A stretch of 64,000 nucleotides of DNA from Escarpia spicata (GCA_963995525.1 OZ023212.1:15389775-15453774); one strand, 5' to 3'; shown: positions 35,801 to 46,113, numbered from the stretch's first letter. The notes: generated by a model not told the origin, from the letters alone. Translations and numbers: made by a program.

Positions 35801-36900
35801 GTTTTCGCGTACGCGCGCAGTTCGACTATGTACGAGAAGTGCTTCTCGTACAGGTTGACGTTCAGGGTCGTGGGGTGCGTTTCGATCGACCGACGGACTA
35901 GTTCGGCGGCGCCAGTCGCCGTCAGTCGATAGACGGCGATGTTGATGCCGAAAAGCGTCTCCACGCGTTCCAGTTCGTTCAGGCGCACGCCGTTCGGCGT
36001 CGGGCCGTAGCGCGCGCTCAGTTGTTTAGCTACTCGCGTTAAACGGGTCGTATTTAGGTTCCGCCTTTCGCAGCCGCCTTGCAGGTGGAGGCCGATGCAC
36101 CGGAAGAGGCATAGATGATCGTCGTAGGGCGTGCCTCGACGATCGTTCGTCAACATCACGACGTACTTGTTTTTTCGCACGTAGGAGGGGAGCGCGGCCC
36201 CGACGCACCCGATAGGATGGTTTAGGATGGCGTTCACGAAGTAGGTGGCGTTCGTTACGAGCTCGACCACCCATCCCGAGTCGGGACGCTGCGCGATGAC
36301 GTACTGTAGTACGTCGGTCGTGCGCACGACGTCGAGGAATCGTTCGAAAGACCGGCTATCGGTTACGAGGGCGGGTGTTTCGAGAAGGCGACCGCAGCAG
36401 TTACAGGACGAATGAAAATAGCGGTAACGACCCGACACCTTGTGGCGTAACACGAAACCATAGCTTACGTTTATTTTAAACGCATTCTTTTGTTCGCTAA
36501 ACATAACCCTCAGACGCGGTTCGAGCACCCGCGTACTCGTACAGGCGGTCATGCGATAGTTGTAGCGGGACTGCACGGCACCGAGCGCTACCGACGTCTC
36601 TATGCTACGTCGATGCTCGTCCACGACGCGTTGAAGAGCGTCGGCTGATGGTGGCGGCGGCGGTGGATTGGAATCGGGAGGTGGCGACACCTCCGGACGA
36701 CCGCACCGTTCCCTCAGGTGTCGTAGCATCGCGGCGCGCGTACTGTACGTTACGCCGCATTTCGGACACTCTCGTCGCTTTACGCATAGCGCGTTATCGC
36801 CGCATCGTTTCGAACTCTTGGCGTGTCGCTCTAACGTCGACTGTTTCGCGAAATAAGTACCGCATTTCGGGCATTGCCACCTAGTAGTAGTAGGCGGCAT
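32812..36900 (-). CDS. polB: Protein-primed family B DNA polymerase (right arm, full-length ORF)
   Basis: 1362 residues from ATG 36900; earlier open codons lie in the promoter module. N-terminal: two C2H2 zinc fingers (CPKCGTYFAKQSTLERH, CPKCGVTYSTRAAMLRH). About 260-354: OTU-like region with DDHLCLFRCIGLHLQG and KHFSYI, so a Cys and His of a papain-like fold are present. A further zinc-binding CSKCG...H segment follows. Exonuclease: FDFEC at about 436 and GFNSGKYDLN. Polymerase: motif A YDANGLYLS (about 795), motif B KLLGNSSYGK (about 1086), motif C at about 1187, then GLFKEEW and SKTYY. It replicates the linear genome using a protein primer. Odd: motif C reads ETDS in place of DTDS (codon 33340-33342), replacing a metal-binding Asp, which would be expected to impair synthesis. 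The ORF is otherwise unbroken. Confidence 0.95.
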   Translation of the reverse strand: MPPTTTRWQCPKCGTYFAKQSTLERHAKSSKRCGDNALCVKRRECPKCGVTYSTRAAMLRHLRERCGRPEVSPPPDSNPPPPPPSADALQRVVDEHRRSIETSVALGAVQSRYNYRMTACTSTRVLEPRLRVMFSEQKNAFKINVSYGFVLRHKVSGRYRYFHSSCNCCGRLLETPALVTDSRSFERFLDVVRTTDVLQYVIAQRPDSGWVVELVTNATYFVNAILNHPIGCVGAALPSYVRKNKYVVMLTNDRRGTPYDDHLCLFRCIGLHLQGGCERRNLNTTRLTRVAKQLSARYGPTPNGVRLNELERVETLFGINIAVYRLTATGAAELVRRSIETHPTTLNVNLYEKHFSYIVELRAYAKTYKCSKCGNSLWRYPSQLRRHEATCEGGVRHVFPGGVYRPTPSVFQRLDDEGIDVGDDDLRYYPYRATFDFECYFAANELPPDTDKCRWLARHELLSVSVASNVPGQEAARCYVTTGDSADLARRLIDDLEAVSAAACAVLRPRYDAVFEALEALDEDWRRRRDDDDNDSSPYAALADRLWTHLRQMPVLGFNSGKYDLNVVKKYLTPLLITDDAQHTSSAFTIKRQNAYMCLTTSTLKFLDITNYLAPGVSYQRYLKAYGCAATKGYFPYEYIDALTRLDETVLPPRETFYSHLKRERISAEAYEICATAWRDERMTTMRDFLIWYNNRDVAPFLEALERQFAFYRRQRIDMFKDAISVPGLTLLYLFNDLPPSIHFSLFNEPNKDLHRLLQSQIVGGPSIIFSRHHEAGVTSIRGGNNPCRSIVGYDANGLYLSAMMREMPTGWYTRRRAKNGFRAERVHRYGRMAVEWLTYEAERIGAPIRHQLNGREKRVGKYRVDGWCAATRTAYQFHGCYFHGCPICQTHVTTNAVNGQRMTTLYAATIAVTAYLRRHVDAVVEMWECQWRAVRPPVAPPDARRVTHSTILEGVRDGSLFGLVQCDIAVPEALRAKFAEMQPVFKNVDTARDDLSPFMRRYAESHDLLTRPQRTLVGSYFGTAIVLATPLLCWYLEHGLVVARIYQVIEYTPIACFRRFGDTVSTARREGDVDPDKAIIADTFKLLGNSSYGKTITRVDRHRDIKYATSVGASQLVNNRRFRQLDVVVDDELYEVALNKRTVVYDLPIQIGYFVYQYAKLRMLEFYYDFVDAYIPRPLFQYCAMETDSAYIALAGHDIDALVPEALREHYFRNRSLWFPAECCDAHVDAYVRRRVAGMTWEGGDCCARRLLFDRRTPGLFKEEWRGDGIVALCSKTYYCFGGDNGAKYSTKGLSKRQNDIDEHTFLAVLRDRRSGVGWNRGFQVKNSSVLTYVQERAALSYFYAKHRVLDDGVTTAPILV

Positions 36901-36908
36901 ACTTTTTT

Positions 36909-36941
36909 GTGCTGCTACTTTTTCGAACACCCCTATTTATA
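36909..36941 (-). promoter_or_regulatory. Polymerase promoter: TATA/start module (right arm)
   Basis: Mirror of 25634-25666, with TATAAAT and the GGGGTGTTCGAAAAAGTAGC motif directly before ATG 36900. Confidence 0.65.
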
Positions 36942-36984
36942 ACGAGGTACGGACATGCGCAGTGAGTAACGTGGGGTGGTGAGC

Positions 36985-37285
36985 AGTGGGGGTGGCGGTT
37001 TTGTTAAGTAACGATGCGCAGTAAGTGTTCAGTAACGATGCGTAACTGCGTGTTGGGGGTGGCGGTTTTGTTAAGTAACGATAGTGGGGTGGCGGTTTTG
37101 TTAAGTAACGATGCGTAACTGTGTGTTGGGGGTGGCGGTTTTGTTAAGTAACGATAGTGGGGTGGCGGTTTTGTTTAATAACGATGCGCAGTTAAGGTGG
37201 CGGGTTTTTTGTTACGTGTTGGGGGTGGCGGTTTTGTTAAGTAACGATAGTGGGGTGGCGGTTTTGTTAAGTAACGATGCGCAGT
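36985..37285 (-). repeat. Iteron-like direct repeat array (right arm)
   Basis: Mirror of 25285-25590: repeats of GGGGTGGCGGTTTTGTTAAG + TAACGAT. One unit reads TTTTGTTTAATAACG, a difference from the left arm. Confidence 0.9.
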
Positions 37286-37297
37286 TAACGACGAAGT

Positions 37298-37299
<2 letters not shown>

Positions 37300-37376
<77 letters not shown>
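37300..37376. repeat. (TG)n microsatellite (right arm)
   Basis: About 75 bp of TG, against about 27 bp of CA at the mirrored left-arm position. Confidence 0.98.
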
Positions 37377-37377
<1 letters not shown>

Positions 37378-37469
37378 ACTCGGAAACGGAACGTTTTATT
37401 AAGTGTATCGTACAACGTAAAGCGATATTAAAAGCAAATCAGCAGAATAAGCAGTAATGTTCATTCGAT

Positions 37470-38192
37470 TTAAAGGCCGCTTCTGCACTGTATGTACACG
37501 TGCACTGCCGATTCCAGTCGAGCACGGTTGATGAAGTCGCGCCAATCCGTGCCAAGTAGCCAGTCCGACACGAACTGGACCAAATACAGTTCCCCCGCTC
37601 GCCCCGGTTGCTGTCCGTGCGCCTTCACGTGTAGTAGCTGCACGAGACGCACGAAGGTCGGTATCAGCGATCGATGTAGACACGTTTCCAACACGGCGTT
37701 GAAGTGATGCTTGACGAGGTCGGCTACGTTGTCGTAGCGCTGTGCATACTCACGAGTAGGTCGACCCGCGCGATAGCCGACCATATGCACGTACGGACAG
37801 CCCTCGTTAACTTCGCAAGCACCGCATCGATCGCGTGCCGTCTCCAGTATCAGCTCACCGAGGTGTTCAGCGAGAAGGGACATCGCATGTCGTTCATATC
37901 GACAAGCCAACTGACCCCGCCCCGGCTCGACGACGTGTCGTTCTATCACTTCCAACGGTGCTGGATTCCAACAACACGACGGCACGATCTGGTGTAGACT
38001 TTCGTACGGCGGTGGTGCTCCAAGCGCCTCCTCGATGATAGCATCCAACGCGCTATCGACGCCGCCCGCGCATCCCTACAGCACAAAGCAGGCGCCTACA
38101 AACATACATTATAATTACGCTTCCCCCGACCGTAACGCGCCTTAGCGTCGTACTTCAATAGTAATCTCTCACGGTCAGGCCGTCGTACTCTC
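37470..38192 (-). CDS. Early protein of unknown function, about 192-201 residues (right arm)
   Basis: Mirror of 24418-25140, with the main exon at 37470-38075. It shares the Cys/His cluster CGACEVNEGCPYVHM and the helical C-terminal half. It differs by a few substitutions (for example VPSCC against VLSCC, QRYDN against QRSDN, GRAGE against GRVGE). It also lacks an ATG and opens at a CTGTAG acceptor, so it probably receives its start by splicing. Confidence 0.6.
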
Positions 38193-38227
38193 TACAAACA
38201 CACACATTATCAGTAGTCCGCCTTTTA

Positions 38228-38577
38228 TTAAGCGGTAACACGAGCCAGCAGCGCGGCATCTTTCGTCTCACTATCCGTCACTGTCCGATCCAGCAGTGTT
38301 TGTACGAACAAGGCAACCTCCGCGTACCTTGCACGCATCCTTTCGTTATTGGCTAACATTTCCAGCCGAACTCGGCGCACCTCCTGCAGACAAAAGAAAT
38401 GTCAAGCTTTAAATAAGCCGAGCACCGTTCTATTATGTAGCTCCACTAGTAGGCGCTCATCGCTTCGTAAGCTGAACACCAGGCCATTACGTAATTTTCC
38501 ACTATCTCGTCTAGTAGGCGCGCAGCCTCATCACTCGTCGGTTTACCAGTTAGCAACGCCGTCACCAGCGGGGCCTC
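38228..38577 (-). CDS. Small downstream early exons (right arm; 38491-38577, 38228-38383)
   Basis: Mirror of 24033-24382 with the same acceptors, phase-0 starts and stop followed by an AATAAA overlap. One intronic base before the second acceptor differs (AAAGAAAT against AAATAAAT). See the left-arm entry for the splicing argument. Confidence 0.5.
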
Positions 38578-38596
38578 CTATAACACAAGAAACCCA

Positions 38597-39307
38597 TTAG
38601 TCGTCGTCGTCAACGGCTCTCTTCAGTGTGCGCACCGTATAAGACGCCTCGCCTTGCCAGGTCGTCTTACGCACACTCAACTCCACTTTAGTACCTGTCA
38701 ACTCAAGTACAGTATCGCGAAGTTCCTCCTCATTTAATTCCACCAAGTAATCAGCCCGGTACTCAACGAGCTTAGCCATTTGCGTGTCAAACAACGTCAG
38801 CCACATCTCATCTTCTTCTTCATCCCCATCTCGTATCATCACACGCAGCGCAAAGAAATTTTTCACCATATCCTGTTCCCCGTGGGTTCGACATATCATA
38901 GCGCCATCTGTGGTTTTTTGATACAGCTTGCGTCGGCATTGGGAACACCCCCTGTACGTGCACTGACCTTTATAACTCACCGCCTCGATGTAGACGGGGG
39001 TCTTAAGTTTATATACGCCGTTCTCAGCGCAGGCAAGCTCCCTCACACTCACCAAGGTAGCCTGTGATGACGTTGCAGTGCTGCATTCTCGCTCAAGCGA
39101 AGCGCGCCGAGTCGGCTCCTCCAAAGCCGCTTCGTCAGCCCCACGTTTACGCCCGATCGGGGACGCTATAACCAACACGGGTCTCTTAGCAGGTGGTGTC
39201 GTCGCCGTCGCAGGTGATTTCTGTTGACTGCCACTCGCCTTACACGCTTGTTTACGAATCGCCTTCAGCTTCTTCGCCGGTGTCGTCATCTCATTATGGT
39301 CGGCCAT
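38597..39307 (-). CDS. RPA1-like single-stranded DNA-binding protein (right arm)
   Basis: 236 residues, intact. It differs from the left copy by at least one change in the N-terminal linker (SPATATT against SPSTATT). It keeps the zinc-ribbon Cys/His residues, the OB-fold text and the internal donor TTG|GTGAGT. Its TATA box is at 39391-39398. Confidence 0.65.
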   Translation of the reverse strand: MADHNEMTTPAKKLKAIRKQACKASGSQQKSPATATTPPAKRPVLVIASPIGRKRGADEAALEEPTRRASLERECSTATSSQATLVSVRELACAENGVYKLKTPVYIEAVSYKGQCTYRGCSQCRRKLYQKTTDGAMICRTHGEQDMVKNFFALRVMIRDGDEEEDEMWLTLFDTQMAKLVEYRADYLVELNEEELRDTVLELTGTKVELSVRKTTWQGEASYTVRTLKRAVDDDD

Positions 39308-39390
39308 TCTCGCGGTGGAGGAACTTCTGCTGCTGCTGCTGAAATCAGTCAGACCTCTTGGGTTATACCACATACAAAGTTTTCAACCAG

Positions 39391-39398
39391 TTTATATA
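39391..39398 (-). promoter_or_regulatory. TATA box of the RPA-like gene (right arm)
   Basis: TATATAAA on the minus strand, mirror of 23212-23219. Confidence 0.6.
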
Positions 39399-40002
39399 AG
39401 CAACATTCGGCGCATGCGTACTTAACACATACCGCCCTAATCGACGGTTCTATTACAACGCATAACTGCCTAGTATCCGATGTCTTTTATTTCCGGAACA
39501 AAATTGAACGGTCATGTAGTGCGTTCGTTGACAAACGTTTATTTACAGCCAATTTTAATAAAATAATAACACCACATAATTCCCTACTCGCCACCGATCC
39601 CACGCAACGCTTAAATTCATACTTTTAACGCGTCGGTTAGGCTTTGGAAAAAGCATTGTTCGCTCTTCACATTCCATCCACGATAAGCTACCCCATTAGC
39701 GTCACAGCTGGTTTGCGTCACCATCCGGTTTCTAGTTATCGCCAAGAAAAAAATTACACGTTCATGCTAGTGCGTTCGTTGTCAAATGTGACTTTCACAT
39801 CGAATTTCTCTATTATTAATACTCCACAATATGCCTGATCCCTAACTAAGCGTATACAACGGTTCATTTTATGCATTTAAACGTTCGTTTATTGCTATTT
39901 TGATCTCTTTGCATTCGATGTTTCACGTCACTTTTGCGCATGCGCGCTTAACACATACCTGACTTTAGACAACAACGCAACTGTCTTCGCTCATTCGCTA
40001 TC
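39399..40002. promoter_or_regulatory. Divergent intergenic region (right arm)
   Basis: Mirror of 22608-23211 with the same two pairs of direct repeats. It differs by a few bases (for example GGAACAAAATTG against GGAAAAAAATTG near 39495). Confidence 0.5.
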
Positions 40003-40839
40003 ATGGCCGCCTCCCGAACACTTGCTACGCGAGAACCTACCGCCGCAAACGAACAGAGGTACGTTGTATTTTTCTTCTTATTATTATTATTATTATAATT
40101 CTTTAATTATATATTACTACAGTTTTCATTCTTTATTTAATTACTTTTACAACTTACGTTTAGTGCTGCTACTTTTTCGAACACCCCCGATTTATAATTT
40201 CTTTATTTATACATGTCATTCTTCATTAAATTATTTAGTACCAGTTTCCATTCTTTATTAATTACTTTTCATAATTTATTTACTTATATTTAGTACACGT
40301 TTCCATTCTTTATTAATTATTTAGTACATTTTCCTATACGTAATTAATTTTACTTAATTGCCAATTGCGTTATTCACAGAAACCACCTGCGCCGCCCCGT
40401 CACGCTACCGACACTACCACACGTCTACGACACACCTGTCTGTCGCGTCACCGGCGTGGTACGACCACCAACGCCCGTCGATCTCCAGGGATCGTGGGAA
40501 GACGACGAGCCAACCGTCTTCCCGGGGTTGACGGACGCTGAGTGGATCAGCCCTACTATACCCAACCCGGCCACAGTCGACCAGGCTTCCGTAGACGCCG
40601 ACGGAATCCTGTCGTCCTTTTCCGTACGCGGGGAGGACGGATCATGGTATACGCCTATACCTGCCGATGAATTATACGAAAGACGCGGTTTCAACGCGCC
40701 TTTAATACCTGTAGGTCGATCGACCTTATTGCAGCGTCATTACGACGCGGACCGTATGCGAACAGCGCGACTACCGCACTTGGGACAGTCTGAGAGCCGC
40801 CCGCCCAGTTCACGACACCGTCGTGATTTCTATGAATAA
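40003..40839 (+). CDS. Spliced early gene of unknown function (right arm; exons 40003-40058 and 40380-40839)
   Basis: Undisturbed copy of the gene at 21505-22607. ATG 40003, donor AG|GTACGT, a 321-bp AT-rich intron, acceptor TTATTCACAG, then 460 bp to the stop; about 171 residues. The splice restores the frame exactly (phase 2), and exon 2 lacks an upstream ATG of its own before the first internal Met-less stretch. The product is Pro/Asp-rich with an Arg-rich tail. No known family. Confidence 0.75.
40163..40196 (-). promoter_or_regulatory. TATA/start module in the early-gene intron (right arm)
   Basis: Single copy here, mirror of 22414-22447. Confidence 0.6.
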
Positions 40840-41447
40840 ACAAACATACCTTACACCGCATTCACTCGTCTATCTATCGCCTATAAGCAGCCTGTCTTAC
40901 CGTTGAGTACAGCTTTTAAATGCTAAACGTATGCATGCGCCTCGTTTCGTTTTGATAGCATCGGTTATATAAAAACATACCTCCATTTCGCGTCCATTCG
41001 TCTATCCACCGCATAAACATCCCCGCTGCCTCAACAAGCCGACCGCTGAATATTGCTTTTAAACGCGTGCATGGGATTCGTTTCAATAACGCCAGCCAGC
41101 TGAAATAAACGCCGTTACAGAACCGGCTAACAGCGGCGCTAGCCGTAGATCTATTTTTAACCGCCCGTAACTAGGCCGTCCGTATATCAAATTCCACCGC
41201 TGTAATCACTCAGCGGTATAGGGCACAGCGGGTATTCTCGTACACAGTGGGTTCAGTGCCTTCGTAACCACGGTGGTTTTAGCTATAATATAACCACGGT
41301 GGTTTCAGCTATATAGCCGTATCATAACTAGGGACGCTTTTACTGGAATAATCACTAGAGGGCGTTATCACGTAACTACGGACGCTGCTAACGTAACTAG
41401 AGACGTCTTTATAGCCGCTAGGGCTAAACTAATTACTGGGCTACTCG
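40840..41447. other. Subterminal region with short repeats (right-arm copy)
   Basis: Mirror of 20897-21504, with small differences such as GACGCTTTTACTGG against GACGCTGTTACTGG and AACGTAACTAGAGACG against AATGTAACTAGGGACG. Confidence 0.55.
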
Positions 41448-41662
41448 CTAGGTGGCACCTCTATAGCATCAATCAAAAGTGACAGGCCATCAATCACGTT
41501 TTTTATAAGTAGGTTCCCGATTTCTCTCAGGTTACACAAAACCCTTTGATCTTTTTTTTATAAGTAGGTTCCCGAAAAAGATAAGGAAGTTTTTTATGCA
41601 CGTAGTTAGGCCTAAAGTAGGTCAAAAAGGGGCGGGGCGAGCGCCAACCTTACCTATATACT
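41448..41662 (-). repeat. Internal third copy of the TIR (in right arm)
   Basis: Reverse complement of 20682-20896. It is bordered on the outside by the same host LINE sequence as the left end. This shows that the duplication copied host DNA together with the inserted element. Confidence 0.9.
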
Positions 41663-41779
41663 ACTTACGTTTCACCAAATACTTTTTATATTTAACCGGT
41701 ACTTTACTTAACATGTACCTTAAAGTGTTTGTCTGATTCGCTTGAATAAATTTGTGATTGATTGATTGATTGACTGAAA

Positions 41780-42360
41780 TATATCATATAAAAAACGAAC
41801 TAATACTACCGCTGTACCAAACAATAGCTAGGCCTTATTTAGAATATTGTATACAAGCATGGACGCCATATAGCAAGAAGGACATAGATATGCTAGAATG
41901 AGAGGAGAGCGACTAAAATTTTACCAAAACTGAGGAATCGTAGTTACGAAGTACGCCTAAAGGGATGTGGTTTAACAACACTAGAAACCAGGAGATTGAG
42001 AGGAGATCAGATAGAAGTGTTTCAAGTATTGAATGGTTATGAAAATAATTAATAACAATATTTTTTTCTCAGTAAAGAAAGATAGAAGGACTAGAGGACA
42101 TGAAGTTACATTAGCAAAGGAGGAGTGTAGATTAGATAAAGGAAGTTCTCCTTTTCACAAAGGACTGTAAATGAATGGAACATATTATCTGCTGATCGTA
42201 TGGGTGCTAGTAGCGTGAATACGTTTAAAAATGAAATCGACCCATACCTCAGAAGGGCGGGATACACGTAGATAAAACGGTTGGACTCTCGATAAGCCAA
42301 AGGGCTTCCTTGTCCACCTGCCATCTACAGTTAATTCTCTGGGTGGCAATCTTGTTAAAT
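41780..42360 (+). mobile_element. LINE family A 3' fragment (right-arm copy)
   Basis: Mirror of 19985-20565. Confidence 0.85.
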
Positions 42361-43105
42361 ATTGTTAAATTTTGACAAACACAAACTACTACTAATGAGT
42401 TTATTATTACAATATATATATATATTTCAAGACAACTCAACATTGATGACATGACACTTTGATTTCGACATTTCGAACATAACCAAATAATACCAATAAA
42501 CACAGTTCGTCACCTTACCTCTTTTAACAACCCATTATAAACAATGCTTATTCGAATTCCAAGTTACAGCCTCTGACCATATTCACAGTGGACAGTGTCT
42601 ATCATATATGCCCTTCGACAAGTCTAATGGGATAGCGATGTTTTCGTTCTCCCACTTTATCGTAATATGATCACTTTCACTTCTGCCAGATGGCGCATCT
42701 CAGTGAATCGGTAGATTCCCCTGTCGACTTTCATACGCCTCCTTCTCTGCACCCATCACCTGAAGCGTATCAAGAACAACAACGTCGTTTGTTCCAACAC
42801 GCCAAAGATTATATACATTGTTACTAAATATAATAATAATGGTTGACAGTTAACTTAGTTGAACATTTGCAAGGAAAATATTACAGAACATTACTCTCAC
42901 AACAATATCCAAGCAATGATGTTATTTAATTCCCGTATCTAACACACATGGTGTACATTATCTATACTCATCAACATTGTCAATTTAATCCGATCGGTGG
43001 TGCCCCCTGGCGGTAATCATGTTTTCGGTAGACTATTCATCGAGATCACGGGACCACTAGAATCACCTTACTGAGACTCCAGTGATACAAACCTGCATGA
43101 CGTCA

Positions 43106-43312
43106 CTAGTCCACTGGCGGTAGACTAATTTTGTTCGGCACCACAGGTAGCGTCTCTGGTCTGATGTTTCTGGTTCGTTGTCGTCGGATTAATCGCATCA
43201 CAGCCAACACGATGAAGTCGATCGATAGTTCCAGAAACTCAAAGAAACTGATGACGGAACAGCCAATCCACAGGCCCAGTATGCCACCGATGTCGGAGAT
43301 AAAGTTGACGGT
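43106..43312 (-). CDS. Duplicated terminal exon of the DEG/ENaC gene (TM2)
   Basis: Reverse-complement copy of 19032-19238 with the same 69 codons, including ISDIGGILGLWIGCS. It has no upstream channel exons beyond 43926 and cannot form a channel by itself. Confidence 0.9.
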   Translation of the reverse strand, partial: TVNFISDIGGILGLWIGCSVISFFEFLELSIDFIVLAVMRLIRRQRTRNIRPETLPVVPNKISLPPVD

Positions 43313-43776
43313 CTGCGCACAAGGAAAACGAATTGTGACAAATAAACAGTCTGATCAACGTGTTTACTGTATATATTAGTTTGTTTATATATTAATCTTT
43401 TTAGCTATGCTAATTTAACGGAACGCATGCATGGATTTTTGACAAACAATCTCGATTTGATTAATTTATTTACCGCTACAATTAATTGCTGATTAATCGC
43501 CGCATTCCTAGTGTGGTCAATTAACCGTTTTGTATGTATGTATGACACGGCAACTCACTAAGTACCACAATCTCGTATGTTTGTACGGTTGTGTGAATTC
43601 ACATAACGGCTCACTAAATATCGCAATCTGGTACGTTGTGTACTACTCTATTAACTGACACCGCAACTCACTAAGAAACACAATCTGGTATATTTTCTAT
43701 AGTTGTATTGACTGATACGACAACTCACTAAATAACACGATGTTGTACGTGTGTAAACTGAGATTATATATCGTAC

Positions 43777-43926
43777 CGAGTAAGATGGCGTCTCTTCGAT
43801 GTTTTCGTAGTTGAAGTCTTCATAATACACCTTGACCTTCAGCAAATTGTTCCACAACTTGGCATCGTCTGACGAGTTACCAAGGTACTTTGCAATCTCA
43901 GGAGCCAGCTGTTGTTTAACCATTTC
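43777..43926 (-). CDS. Duplicated penultimate exon of the DEG/ENaC gene (intact frame)
   Basis: 150 bp, mirror of 18419-18567. It reads through LLKVKVYYEDFNYENIEETP to SYS and the donor GTACGA without the 1-bp deletion seen in the left arm. It represents the functional form of the exon. Confidence 0.9.
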
Positions 43927-44438
43927 CTGGAAACAACCAATGGTTCAATAATAATTTAAAAGTTGCTCCAGTTTGAATGTGCGGTCAGATAAACACAATG
44001 TTTGCACAACGTTGTGCATTTACTTGGGTGCAGAGAAGGGGCGGCAGCAGGTACCAGGTACAGTAGAAGTACCTCTCTTTACGGTCACCTCGGTAATACA
44101 GCCACATCGCAAATACGGTTACCATAGGAGAGTCCAAAATATTTCCTTGGTAGAAGACAAGACAGTTTGAATAGAAATGTGTGAGTGTCAGCAGGCGATA
44201 CTGGATAGATAGTATGGTCGAATGACGGTTGATCAGCGGCGTAGTCTTCCCAAGTTCGTTTCACGGGAAGATAGATTGATGGGATTGTCACTGTGCCGGT
44301 GATGGTATAATAAGAGAGGTCGGACAGTTACATTTGTTTCCATAAGCGTTAGTGGTGTAAAAAGGAGGAAGATTATATACGGGCCCTAAAATCACTGCAT
44401 TATCGCATGCGCCACGCCGACGTTCCAGCCACGCCTGA

Positions 44439-44830
44439 ATGAATGCGAGACACAACACACTGCTCTCTGCACCTGTCGTCTTCGCGAACCCCTGTCGCCA
44501 GCCAAGCTACGCAATGCCTTCCGGTAGGTCGACACGAAAAGATAGCGCCAGTACCGAGGAAGACTGTCAAAATATCTTCGCACTAAGAGTCCTAGAGCTG
44601 CTAGGTGATGAGGAAGTTGTTACAAAAATACATTCTGCAATATACCCCAATGCATTGATAGAAGAAATGCGAGACATGAAACAAGAAATAACCCACCTAC
44701 ATGAATCAATTGATGCAAAAGATATATTGATTTTCGAACAGAGTCGATAAGCTCGAGGCGAGCGTCGACGCAGGGGAGCAGTAGAGCAAACGCCCCAATC
44801 TTAGTTTCCACGGCATACCGGAAGCAGACG
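44439..44830 (+). mobile_element. LINE ORF1-like coiled-coil fragment (right-arm copy)
   Basis: Mirror of 17540-17933 with minor changes (STEED against SAEED, AKDILI against AKDKLI). Confidence 0.65.
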
Positions 44831-44868
44831 GTATGCCGTGTCTGTCTGGCCGCTTGAGAATATGGGTT

Positions 44869-45017
<149 letters not shown>

Positions 45018-45214
45018 AAGGGCTACTTGCGGTGAATACCCTATTTTCCCAGGTTTTGATGGTTGTGACTTATACTGATTGGTGATTCTTAGTATTTGTT
45101 TTATTGTACTCTTTTACAATTATACTATACCCTGAGTATTTATCAACTTCGCCCGGTGCAACGCGTCGACGCCTCCGTAACTCCCCGCCCGTTTCGGATC
45201 GAAGTAGAGTTCAT

Positions 45215-45418
45215 TCAGTTCATCGTCGTCGTCGTCGTCGTTTCGTTTTCGAAGGTTTCGTTTTGGACGACGACGACGACTCCACCCGGACACCATGACG
45301 ACGACGACGACGACCAACGAACGACGAATATTATATAGAGAGCGATAACCGCGATGACGATGAGACCGACGACGGCGACCGTTCGTTGTATCGGCGGCAT
45401 CGTCACATCGATACCCAC
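45215..45418 (-). CDS. Small single-pass membrane protein of the late region
   Basis: 67 residues, ATG 45418. Residues 12-34 (TVAVVGLIVIAVIALYIIFV) form a strong transmembrane segment. It is followed by Ser-rich, Val-rich and Thr-rich low-complexity text with two NET glycosylation sequons. The ATG lies 16 bp inside the end of the 232-residue gene, continuing the compact late series. Small TM proteins are common in adintovirus-like genomes, but no specific family is recognised. The gene ends 70 bp from the rearrangement junction at 45144/45145. Confidence 0.65.
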   Translation of the reverse strand: MGIDVTMPPIQRTVAVVGLIVIAVIALYIIFVVRWSSSSSSWCPGGVVVVVQNETFENETTTTTTMN

Positions 45419-46101
45419 GCGTCCAACGCTCTCTTTCTAGAACGTCGTCGTCGCACCGCCTTCCCCGCTGAACTGACCGACCCTGCCTCCTCCTCTTCTT
45501 TTGACCGCCGCCGCCGTCGCTCCATGTACTCCCGATAGCGCGGGTTGCCGACGAATTCCATAGGAATGTTCATACCCTTCATACTCAACCCGCGCCATCC
45601 TAGGGGCTGCGTCGTCTTCGTTCTCGTTCGCATGAGATCGTTCACTAGATCGACCATGTTACTCCCCGCGATCGTTTTACCGTCGTACACGAATTCGCCG
45701 CGGTCGTTCCATCGACACAAGGGATCGGCTTTCATTTTCGCGATAAGTAGACTCGCCTTCCCTTTCAGCGTTTTCGGCATGCTGGCTACGATTTCGCGCT
45801 CTACGGCCTCCGACGATGGCGGCGCCGCCGCCGCCGTGGGCTGTGGTATCTCGCCGCCGTCGGCGTTGACCATCGACACGCGTACCGGTTGCGCCGTTCG
45901 AGCCGCCTCTATAGTGTTGTAGCGACTCAGCAGCTGATTGTACGACACCACCTTATCGCGTTCGGATAAATCCGATCGCTCTAGAATATCTTTCATGTCG
46001 CTGTCCAGGCTACTCAGTACACGTGATCGGGGCGTGCTGCTCGACGACGGCTGCTGCGGTTGAAGGAGACTTTCCACCAATCGCGGGTCGACCAACGCCA
46101 T
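45403..46101 (-). CDS. Conserved uncharacterised protein of invertebrate adintovirus/Polinton-like elements (232 aa)
   Basis: Starts MALVDPRLVESLLQPQQPSS. The middle has SDLSERDKVVSYNQLLSRYN, ASMPKTLKGKASLLIAKMKA and GEFVYDGKTIAGSNMVDLVN. It continues DLMRTRTK, a P-x-GW segment and MEFVGNPRYREYM, then a Lys/Arg-rich tail. From memory, the MALVDPRL... / SK..kgKa.lLl..l / G..i.GS...dLvndvlR pattern recurs beside capsid genes in mollusc and cnidarian endogenous elements. It may be a virion structural protein. The function is not known. Confidence 0.7.
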   Translation of the reverse strand: MALVDPRLVESLLQPQQPSSSSTPRSRVLSSLDSDMKDILERSDLSERDKVVSYNQLLSRYNTIEAARTAQPVRVSMVNADGGEIPQPTAAAAPPSSEAVEREIVASMPKTLKGKASLLIAKMKADPLCRWNDRGEFVYDGKTIAGSNMVDLVNDLMRTRTKTTQPLGWRGLSMKGMNIPMEFVGNPRYREYMERRRRRSKEEEEAGSVSSAGKAVRRRRSRKRALDAWVSM

Positions 46102-46113
46102 CTTCTTCTTCGA

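Noticed and set aside
20682..41662. A head-to-head dimer of a replicating viral genome
   Set aside because: The inverted copy continues past the TIR into 3.4 kb of host DNA with channel exons, so it was copied from an integrated locus.
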